Of a DNA stretch of 45,923 nucleotides, positions 22,481-28,909 are shown piece by piece. Below the pieces are notes generated by a model, which saw only the letters and a program-made list of their open reading frames with translations, was not told the origin of the DNA and searched no databases. Both the position numbers and the translations under genes were made by a program. How positions within the stretch are numbered: the stretch's first letter is position 1; every line of letters starts with the position of its first letter. This DNA is from a virus: positions 1 through 45,923 of the IMG/VR virus record IMGVR_UViG_3300025655_005204, one strand, 5' to 3'.

Positions 22481-22725
22481 TTAGTGAAGTGTTGATTTTT
22501 TGTCGGTAAAGTTTTCTTCTGTATAAGGTTTTATTGTTTTAAATGATTTAAATAATTCCGCAACCAAACTATTATAATCTTCATCATTTAGTATTGTTTT
22601 ATAGAATCTAATTGCCTGTGACATAAGTACACCCGCAAGCATTTCTATGCTGTATTCTTGGGCAAGTTCTAGGTTAATAGAAAATACTTATCAAAGAGCT
22701 CTTGTAGATTATCATCATCATTCAT
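22481..22725 (-). pseudogene. Small ORF split by a 1-base frame break
   Basis: ATG at 22725 codes MNDDDNLQELFDKYF and then a stop. The -1 frame continues INLELAQEYSIEMLAGVLMS and on to a TAA at 22481. Joined, the two frames give an 81-residue helical protein that fills the gap between its neighbours. The total length (245 bases) is one short of a whole number of codons. The break falls at or near the A4 run 22681-22684. A missing base is simpler than programmed slippage, as no canonical slippery heptamer is seen. Confidence 0.55.
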
Positions 22726-22748
22726 TGTTTTAGATACTCACCGGTAAT

Positions 22749-23315
22749 TTAAAATGACACAGTCTGTTCATTGCTGTCATCTTTGATAATTATATCTTGT
22801 TCATACAAGTGCCACGGTGTAAATTTTTTTGTGTCCATTAGATCATGTACCCTATGAACCCAGACGCCAGGGTTTGAGACATTAAAATCCTTGTCATCAA
22901 ATTTAACACAGGCATTATATCCTAGTTGTTCTATATAAGGTATCTTAACGCTAATCTGAGCAATGAAATTTGAACGCTCAGCGAATCCAGATTCCAGCAC
23001 CCATTCATGATACTTCAAATCATAATCAAGTGTAACATAATGATTAGATTCTAAAACATTTGTAACCATTTCAATCCAAGCTTGGTTTTCCTTGTCGGTG
23101 CCGTAGGGTAGTTCGCTGAGTGCAAAACTTTGATTGGCGCCAAAATAAATATGCTCACAGTCATACAAGTCTGCTAGATTTAAAATCTGTTTTGAATCAG
23201 CAATTCCTACAACAAATAACGTTGGTAACATATAAGCAGGAGTATGCTCAATTTCTTCACCTAAGAAAAACTTTACGTTACCTTGATCTTTATTGTCTTT
23301 GTAATCTCTGATCAT
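22749..23315 (-). CDS. Conserved T4-like phage protein, unknown function
   Basis: A 188-residue protein. EIEHTPAYMLPTLFVVGIADSKQIL and HIYFGANQSFALSE are segments I recognise from marine T4-like phages, where it is unassigned. The fold appears alpha/beta with no catalytic signature. Its ATG overlaps the upstream coiled-coil gene by 4 bases. Confidence 0.7.
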   Translation of the reverse strand: MIRDYKDNKDQGNVKFFLGEEIEHTPAYMLPTLFVVGIADSKQILNLADLYDCEHIYFGANQSFALSELPYGTDKENQAWIEMVTNVLESNHYVTLDYDLKYHEWVLESGFAERSNFIAQISVKIPYIEQLGYNACVKFDDKDFNVSNPGVWVHRVHDLMDTKKFTPWHLYEQDIIIKDDSNEQTVSF

Positions 23316-23539
23316 CGATCATAATCCGAAAAATTCAACTCAAATTGATTTTCGTAAAGTTCCTTCCTTAGGGCAGCTAGTTCATCTCTTACAGCAAGTT
23401 TCTTTTTCTTTAATTCAACAAGGTCAAGCTTGGTCTTATCTGATCTATCCACATCACGCTTAGTTTCAAGTTGACTTGTAGCAAGATCCAACCTGCGATG
23501 TTGTTCTTCTAAATAACGAATTTTTGATTCTAAATCCAA
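23312..23539 (-). CDS. Small coiled-coil protein, DUF465/YdcH-like
   Basis: A 75-residue protein made of two helices. HRRLDLATSQLETK (14-27) and LVELKKKKLAVRDELAALR (40-58) follow the YdcH/DUF465 pattern of a HxxLD helix and a LKKKKLxLRDE helix. These are small antiparallel coiled coils of unclear role. The neighbours on both sides lie within 1-4 bases. Confidence 0.65.
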   Translation of the reverse strand: MDLESKIRYLEEQHRRLDLATSQLETKRDVDRSDKTKLDLVELKKKKLAVRDELAALRKELYENQFELNFSDYDR

Positions 23540-23540
23540 T

Positions 23541-23783
23541 TTAAATCTCCCTGATTGAAACTATATTATCATACCTAAAACTGCGCCAACCAGCGGCATT
23601 TGTGTCCCATACACTGATCACATCTGTGTTGGTTTTTCTTTTTTGATTTACTGAACCTGTTGGCTGTGGAACAATGTCGGTTTTTAATGTACAGGTCATG
23701 ACGCGTTGGTCGCCATTAACCTTTGTAAAAGTAACTTCTAGCAAATTGTCTTTTAATTTTGCTAGCAATTCTTCTTTGTGCAT
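23541..23783 (-). CDS. Small phage protein, DUF2693-like
   Basis: An 80-residue protein. LLEVTFTKVNGDQRVMTCTL and VWDTNAAGWRSFRYDNIVSI match the pattern of a small SH3-like phage family (DUF2693), in which a Trp-Arg-Ser-Phe motif ends the domain. It is the first gene after a near-consensus promoter, so it may be expressed early. Confidence 0.68.
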   Translation of the reverse strand: MHKEELLAKLKDNLLEVTFTKVNGDQRVMTCTLKTDIVPQPTGSVNQKRKTNTDVISVWDTNAAGWRSFRYDNIVSIREI

Positions 23784-23814
23784 GTTCGCCTCTGAAATAA
23801 TATGCTTAATATAA

Positions 23815-23842
23815 ATTATACAGGTTTAAATAAATTAGTCAA
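23815..23842 (-). promoter_or_regulatory. Near-consensus sigma70 promoter
   Basis: On the minus strand TTGACT (23842-23837), 16 bases, then a perfect TATAAT (23820-23815). The transcript would start about 25 bases before the ATG at 23783. This is one of several TTGAC-type promoters ahead of replication or small-gene blocks. Confidence 0.7.
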
Positions 23843-23865
23843 CTGTATTTTATTCTTAAAGATTT

Positions 23866-24147
23866 TCATTTATGGTGCTGGTGTTTGTTTTCAAAATATG
23901 TATGGGTTTGGAAGGCTGCGGTTCCATATCCTGCTAAAAACACCAGCAAAAACAACATTGTGGTCTTTAGGTTCTTTTTCCACGCTGCTCCATCGCTGCC
24001 TTTACGGTAACCTTGCCAGAGCCAGTATAATCCTCCAATGGTTAATATCACGCTGAGTGCTATAATCCAAGGACTGTTGGCTACTGCCGCACCGCTGGCA
24101 CCAAAAATTAAAAATAATAATCCGTTAATATAACATGCTGGGCACAT
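23866..24147 (-). CDS. Small membrane protein with N-terminal CPAC motif
   Basis: A 93-residue protein with about three hydrophobic segments (5-23, 26-46, 61-78). The N-terminus carries C-P-A-C, and the C-terminus is His-rich (FENKHQHHK). The Cys pair and His tail suggest metal binding or a redox role, but I cannot match it to MerC/MerT-type transporters with confidence. It lies ten bases after the radical SAM gene. Confidence 0.6.
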   Translation of the reverse strand: MCPACYINGLLFLIFGASGAAVANSPWIIALSVILTIGGLYWLWQGYRKGSDGAAWKKNLKTTMLFLLVFLAGYGTAAFQTHTYFENKHQHHK

Positions 24148-24157
24148 TTCTCCACTC

Positions 24158-25042
24158 CTAAATCTTTACTTTTGCCTGTGCTAGTTTTTGTGGCTCTACA
24201 TCCATGCTTACATTCCGTGTGCACATATTACAACAACTTTGAGGAGCAGCCTGCTCTTTAAACCAGTTAGTAATTGTAGAAGAATCACTGCCTAGTGACA
24301 ATTTTTTGTAATTATTGAAATAATCTCTCCAAGTTTCTTTTTTATTTAACCCTAGGCTTTCACCGTTGATCAAAAGTCCCGCAACTGCCGGACATTTATA
24401 TAGGTCACCTTCAAACATATTTACAAAAGTTCTAGCCACACAGGTATTCCAACTACTGGCAAAATCATTGCTAAAATAACTGTAATTTGGCTCGCTGTCT
24501 TCGGCGGTGCCTTGGTAAAATGGCCACCAAACCGTTTCTTTATAACTTTCTGTCCATTGTATACTAGCACCACTTTCATTTATCCACCCGCGCTGTTCAC
24601 CATAACCATTTTGTACTGGCCCATTTTCATTTGTCCAAGGTTGGAATTTGCCAGTTGCTAGGACAGCATCTATAAAATCAGTGATTACGCTGGTATAGTC
24701 CGCTAAATGCTGACTTATAATAAAATTAACGTTATACTTGTCAATAAGAGTTAAATGTCCTTTGGTTAATCTAAGACCATTGGTTTGTATTGCTAGACTG
24801 CTATTAGGCCAGTATTCACTACAACCAGCAAGCCATAATTCCAGATCAGGATTAAGTAAGGGTTCGCCACCAAACATATTAATGTAGGCTGGTTCTATGT
24901 GTTGACTCCAGAACGCTAGATGATCCGGATTGTATCTAGTTATTCCTTTAACTACCCTGCTATCACTAAAAGTAATACAGCCACTGCAACTTAGATTGCA
25001 AGTTTGTGCTATAAACAGATCTAAATTAGGGATAGTAATCAT
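24158..25042 (-). CDS. Radical SAM enzyme with C-terminal cysteine cluster
   Basis: A 294-residue radical SAM protein. C15, C19 and C22 (CNLSCSGC) form the CX3CX2C cluster motif, and NMFGGEPLLNPDL is the SAM-binding GGEP. Several further Cys at the C-terminus (TCVARTF, YKCPAV, SCCNMC) look like a SPASM-type auxiliary cluster, as in peptide-modifying and quinone-cofactor enzymes. It overlaps the sulfotransferase-like gene by 4 bases. No small precursor peptide gene is obvious beside it, so the substrate is open. Confidence 0.78.
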   Translation of the reverse strand: MITIPNLDLFIAQTCNLSCSGCITFSDSRVVKGITRYNPDHLAFWSQHIEPAYINMFGGEPLLNPDLELWLAGCSEYWPNSSLAIQTNGLRLTKGHLTLIDKYNVNFIISQHLADYTSVITDFIDAVLATGKFQPWTNENGPVQNGYGEQRGWINESGASIQWTESYKETVWWPFYQGTAEDSEPNYSYFSNDFASSWNTCVARTFVNMFEGDLYKCPAVAGLLINGESLGLNKKETWRDYFNNYKKLSLGSDSSTITNWFKEQAAPQSCCNMCTRNVSMDVEPQKLAQAKVKI

Positions 25043-25665
25043 AATTTTAGTTTTGGTAGCTGATCAAGAAGTTTATAGTCGTTGTTGTGTAACTCTGTTA
25101 GCATTTCTTTATATTTAGAACGAACTAAATCTTTTAATTTTAAATTAATCTCCTGCTTTATAGGATCATTTTTATAACTATTAGCAGGATCACGCCAACG
25201 ATCAAATTCTGCCACACAATCATACTTTCTCATCCATACAGCAAGTTTTGTATAAAATTCTTGTGCTGGATGATTGGTTTGCATATAGATGTATTGTGTA
25301 TTTGCAGCACCTCTATAAAATCTATGTTGAAATTCAGTGTGCCCGTCAAACACAGGATTAACTGCTATGGTGTCCCAAAATGTTTCGTTATCTAATAAAT
25401 CTAAAATTTTGAGTTGTGCTGGGCTTTTAGAAAAACATTCACTGAAGCCACTGATCCAGCGTTGTACTGGGTCTCTCAAAACAATCATTTTAGGAATATC
25501 TCTACTACGTCTTATTGCTTCACTTACTTCATCACTGGGTTCAAACCAATTATTTTCTCGGAGGACTTGTCTAATAAAAGCACTGCCACATTTTGTTACA
25601 CTAATCCAAGCAACATCTAATTGTGGTCGTGTTAATAGATTAACATGTGCAAAATTAGGATTCAT
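25039..25665 (-). CDS. Sulfotransferase-like protein
   Basis: A 208-residue protein. ISVTKCGSAFIRQVL (21-35) resembles the 5'-phosphosulfate loop of PAPS-dependent sulfotransferases (K25). IVLRDPVQRWISGF (61-74) matches the 3'-phosphate motif, RDPxxRWxSGF. It is shorter than most (250-300 residues). It is flanked by a radical SAM enzyme and a PRMT-like methyltransferase with overlapping ends, so all three probably act on one substrate or pathway. The acceptor is unknown. Confidence 0.72.
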   Translation of the reverse strand: MNPNFAHVNLLTRPQLDVAWISVTKCGSAFIRQVLRENNWFEPSDEVSEAIRRSRDIPKMIVLRDPVQRWISGFSECFSKSPAQLKILDLLDNETFWDTIAVNPVFDGHTEFQHRFYRGAANTQYIYMQTNHPAQEFYTKLAVWMRKYDCVAEFDRWRDPANSYKNDPIKQEINLKLKDLVRSKYKEMLTELHNNDYKLLDQLPKLKL

Positions 25666-26548
25666 TGATTATCCATGTGTTAGAGTCTTGTTTATACTTA
25701 ATAACTAATCTAGATTTATTACCTGATAATCTAATGCACGGAACACTCCAATTAGTATTAGTACAATCTAATGTATGTTTATCAGTAACTAATGTCCAGG
25801 TTATTGCTGCAAAAACAGGCACAGAAAAACCAGTGATGTCCACACTATATTCAATCTCTGGGTTGTGTAAGTCAATACTATCTAACTGTTTTAGAAAAAG
25901 TAACCCTGGGAAATTTTTAGCTAACTTTTGCTGTACGTCTGATAAAAATTGAGTATTGAAACTGTACTTGTCACGAATAAGTTTGTTAATAAAATCAGTA
26001 AAACCATAAGCTATATCAATGCCAGGATTAAAATCTGTAAGTTTAGTATTTTTAAAAACATAGTTTGATGAATTATCATATATACCTAAACTTAAAATAA
26101 TATTGTCTGGATATAATGGTTTGTTAAGTAGATTACAGTGTTGAGCAATTCGGAGGAACCCTTCTTCAAATATGTTACTACCAATAGTTTCGCTGATAAA
26201 AAAGTCAACGTCGTCGGTATTAAATTTAAAAAAGTCTCCATGCCAAACGGTTATCTTGTCTGATAAACCTAGTTCTTGTACAACATATTCGCAGAGTCTA
26301 GCCCTGTGGTAATCTCTTTCAACAGCATAAACTTTTTTAGCGCCATGCTGAACTGCTAGTACACTTAACAACCCGGTACCGCTGCCAATATCGCAAACTA
26401 TTTTATCCTGTGCTTTTTCCCTTAATATATCATTGTAAAAGTTATTCCTTGCCACGTCATTGATCATCGGTAGGAATATACCATCGTCATGATCCCATTC
26501 TAGTTTATTAAGGGTATCTTCAATATTGGCTAGATCTGGCCTAGACAT
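25655..26548 (-). CDS. PRMT-like class I methyltransferase
   Basis: A 297-residue protein. VCDIGSGTGLLSVLAVQHGAKKVYAVE (51-77) is the SAM-binding fold of protein arginine methyltransferases. FFISETIGSNIFEEG (116-130) is like their double-E loop (E120 and E128/E129). A C-terminal beta domain is present. A protein-Arg methyltransferase is the best reading, unusual in phages; other N-methylation is possible. The stop is directly followed by the clamp gene start region on the upstream side, with no gap. Confidence 0.73.
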   Translation of the reverse strand: MSRPDLANIEDTLNKLEWDHDDGIFLPMINDVARNNFYNDILREKAQDKIVCDIGSGTGLLSVLAVQHGAKKVYAVERDYHRARLCEYVVQELGLSDKITVWHGDFFKFNTDDVDFFISETIGSNIFEEGFLRIAQHCNLLNKPLYPDNIILSLGIYDNSSNYVFKNTKLTDFNPGIDIAYGFTDFINKLIRDKYSFNTQFLSDVQQKLAKNFPGLLFLKQLDSIDLHNPEIEYSVDITGFSVPVFAAITWTLVTDKHTLDCTNTNWSVPCIRLSGNKSRLVIKYKQDSNTWIINES

Positions 26549-27280
26549 TTATTTTGTTTGTGCGGGAAGTAGATAGTTATAAACGCCCATGCCACTGTCA
26601 ACGGTGATCTGTGTTACACCATCATCGCTGATTTTGTATGTAATATCACCGCCAAGCCCTAGGATTTTGCTAACCTGATCAACCGGCCAGGCCCATGATC
26701 TTTCTAGCTTGCCACCTACATCATGTTGGAAAATAAAGTTACCAGCATGTGTGCTAACATCGCCAAAGCTAAATTTTAGATTCTTTCCCTCTGTGCGAGC
26801 AACGAACACCGTTTCTTCGCTGTGAGCACTAATCATCATTTTTAGACGTTGGATACTTGCTACCAATGGCTGGAAATCAACACCCCATTTAACTTCCTTC
26901 ATGGTAACGCTTTTTAGTTTGTCATTGATAATTTCACTGCTCATAAAGCGATAATCGTTTTGGAAATCACCGTTGGCATTTTCAAAGTGAATACCCACCG
27001 GAACCTTGCTACCATTGCGTTCTTGTGTGTTGATGCTGATCTTAGATTTTTCAGCGTATTCTGGAATGCGTAGAATAATGCCTAGTTTATCTAAGTTGGG
27101 CATTCCAAAAGTACCCATAAATTCTGCTACCGGTGTGTGAAACTTGCCTTTAAGAATAACACTGCGATCTTCGGCTAGTCCCTCGATGGTTGTAGCTTCG
27201 TCAGTGCCTTCGATTTTAACCAAGCTGATAAAACCTAGGCTATGGGTGTGCTGAACGATATCTAATAAATAATCTCTCAT
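26549..27280 (-). CDS. 45: Sliding clamp (T4 gp45-like)
   Basis: A 243-residue DNA polymerase processivity clamp of the T4 gp45 type, close to the 228 residues of T4. The beta-rich pattern, the segment PNLDKLGIILRIPEY and the ending SGMGVYNYLLPAQTK are typical of gp45 proteins in marine T4-like phages. It would encircle DNA, bind the polymerase C-terminal peptide and help activate late transcription. It has its own strong promoter. Confidence 0.85.
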   Translation of the reverse strand: MRDYLLDIVQHTHSLGFISLVKIEGTDEATTIEGLAEDRSVILKGKFHTPVAEFMGTFGMPNLDKLGIILRIPEYAEKSKISINTQERNGSKVPVGIHFENANGDFQNDYRFMSSEIINDKLKSVTMKEVKWGVDFQPLVASIQRLKMMISAHSEETVFVARTEGKNLKFSFGDVSTHAGNFIFQHDVGGKLERSWAWPVDQVSKILGLGGDITYKISDDGVTQITVDSGMGVYNYLLPAQTK

Positions 27281-27312
27281 TGAAAAAATCCTTTTGTTGA
27301 TTGATTACACTA

Positions 27313-27341
27313 ATTATATAAACAGTAGTTAGCTAAGTCAA
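27313..27341 (-). promoter_or_regulatory. Near-consensus sigma70 promoter for the clamp gene
   Basis: On the minus strand TTGACT (27341-27336), 17 bases, then TATAAT (27318-27313). The transcript would start about 25 bases before the ATG at 27280. AAGGA is present in the leader. Confidence 0.72.
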
Positions 27342-27345
27342 TAAA

Positions 27346-27780
27346 TTAAACTTTTTTATATTTTTCAGAAGCTTTCATGAATTCCGCAGATCCCACAAAC
27401 ATCATAGTACCATTTACCTGATATGCCATATTTTTGTTGTCTCTAAGGCAATGATCCACTAACCAACTTAGTACACGACTATCTATCATTTTACCACACT
27501 CTCTAACGTAGTAGTATATAAATCCATTTGAATCGCGTAAACTCACTATTACATTACTGTGTTCGGGCTTCATCCACTCTGGAAAATAATCTCGCAGCAA
27601 CCATTCGCAGTTGTATTGTTGACATAAATTGGGTCTTTGTTCATAGATGGTACACAGAGAGGTAGGATTTAAAAAATGGCAGGGCCTTCCCGGAAAGAAT
27701 TTATATCCATGTGCTTCGCCATCAAGCCAGCCTTCGCAGCATCTTGTACAGGTTCCACAGTTACGAGTTTGGCTGGTCAT
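27346..27780 (-). CDS. YkgJ-type CxxCxxCC zinc/iron-binding protein
   Basis: A 144-residue protein with NCGTCTRCCEGWL (7-19), the CxxCxxCC signature of the YkgJ family. More Cys follow (RPCHFL, SLCTIYEQRPNLCQQYNC). The pattern is thought to bind zinc or an iron-sulfur cluster, and the biochemical role of the family is unsettled. It overlaps the upstream methyltransferase gene by 4 bases. Confidence 0.75.
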   Translation of the reverse strand: MTSQTRNCGTCTRCCEGWLDGEAHGYKFFPGRPCHFLNPTSLCTIYEQRPNLCQQYNCEWLLRDYFPEWMKPEHSNVIVSLRDSNGFIYYYVRECGKMIDSRVLSWLVDHCLRDNKNMAYQVNGTMMFVGSAEFMKASEKYKKV

Positions 27781-28862
27781 TTAATTAAATAGAATTCATC
27801 AATATATTTGTGTACACTGGGTTTAAGATTGTTCCACGCAGGTTGATAATATGCCATAACATCACCCCTCCATTGAACCGATGACCTACTTTTCTTTGCC
27901 TCCACTAGTTCCTGTAGTTCGCTGGGCCAATCCGCATATGGAACATAGATAGTAATAAATCCAACCTGGGGGCTTGACAGTTTTTCGGAAAACAGATCAC
28001 CGGGCTTTTTAACAATAATATAACTCCAAGCACCATCGTTAACAGATCCAGTGTCAACTATATCAAAACCTACACCGTAGAGTAGATTACTCATTATTTC
28101 TTTAGTGTTTAAGCATCTAAATCCGTTGTCTAACATTTCTAAACTGCGTCTTTGTTCACAGTTATTATATGTAGATAAGAAAACGCCGCCGGGTTTTAAG
28201 CAGGTAATTACTTGCTTGGCTATATCTTTAATTGGATCCAATGGCAAATATTCAAATAAATTTATACAGGTTGCTATGCCAGCACAGGATTCGGGAACGT
28301 CTGTGATGCTGCTATATATCCTTAACCGGCGTCTAGCATAAAAATCATTGAACTTACTTTTTACCGCAGCCTCAACGTCCTTGTTTTGGACAATACAGTA
28401 TTGTGGCTCAGCGGCATTCATTTCTATTGAAAATACGCCATCGCCTGGATTAACTTCTAAACTAGCATGCTGCCATGTTGTGTAATATCTAATCACAGCC
28501 TGGCATTTTTCAATGATATCAGTGCTTAGATAAGAATTCCTGTGAACATATTCAATGTCCTCATTGCTGTTTTCAGTTCTATCGTAATCACGCTGAATTA
28601 TTTGTTGTTCCACCTTACGTAGGTCCGTGTTAATTTTGTTGCTAAGTTCTTTTAAATTTTCATTGTACAGATTAACAGCGTGTTCAATTGATGCTAGATT
28701 TTCTAAACAAGATTGATGAAGGTTATTGTATTTAAATCTTTGAAGTTGATCGTTTAACACGGTTTTGTTCGTTAAAACTGTTGATGATAGATCAATGTTT
28801 ATTTCGGCGATTCGTCTTTTAAACGCATCTAATAAACTATGGCTATGGTATAATCTGCTCAT
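27777..28862 (-). CDS. Class I SAM methyltransferase-like protein with coiled-coil N-terminus
   Basis: A 361-residue protein. The first 120 residues are helical with coiled-coil character (NENLKELSNKINTDLRKVEQQI). Residues about 140-290 resemble a Rossmann methyltransferase: ASLEVNPGDGVFSIEMN as the SAM loop, INLFEYLPLDPIKDIAKQVITCLKPGGVFLST as the motif IV and later strand. The SAM glycine loop is atypical (NPGDG), so activity is not certain. The start codon lies in the loop of a 6-bp hairpin. Confidence 0.62.
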   Translation of the reverse strand: MSRLYHSHSLLDAFKRRIAEINIDLSSTVLTNKTVLNDQLQRFKYNNLHQSCLENLASIEHAVNLYNENLKELSNKINTDLRKVEQQIIQRDYDRTENSNEDIEYVHRNSYLSTDIIEKCQAVIRYYTTWQHASLEVNPGDGVFSIEMNAAEPQYCIVQNKDVEAAVKSKFNDFYARRRLRIYSSITDVPESCAGIATCINLFEYLPLDPIKDIAKQVITCLKPGGVFLSTYNNCEQRRSLEMLDNGFRCLNTKEIMSNLLYGVGFDIVDTGSVNDGAWSYIIVKKPGDLFSEKLSSPQVGFITIYVPYADWPSELQELVEAKKSRSSVQWRGDVMAYYQPAWNNLKPSVHKYIDEFYLIK

Positions 28863-28868
28863 GCAGAT
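28853..28868 (-). other. Hairpin with the methyltransferase start codon in its loop
   Basis: ATCTGC and GCAGAT are 6-bp arms around a 4-base loop that contains the ATG at 28862-28860. A CATAAATA box (28875-28868) touches the outer arm, too close to the ATG to work as a normal late promoter for it. The structure could limit initiation; this is inference. Confidence 0.35.
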
Positions 28869-28880
28869 ATTTATGTGGGT

Positions 28881-28909
28881 AGTTTACTCAAAAGTAAATA
28901 AACTGTCAA
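28881..28909 (-). promoter_or_regulatory. Candidate sigma70-type promoter inside the end of the polymerase gene
   Basis: On the minus strand TTGACA (28909-28904), 17 bases, then TAAACT (28886-28881), a weak -10. It overlaps the last codons and stop of the polymerase gene and would drive the methyltransferase and YkgJ genes. A TTTACT/AGTAAA inverted repeat is in the same stretch. Confidence 0.35.
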
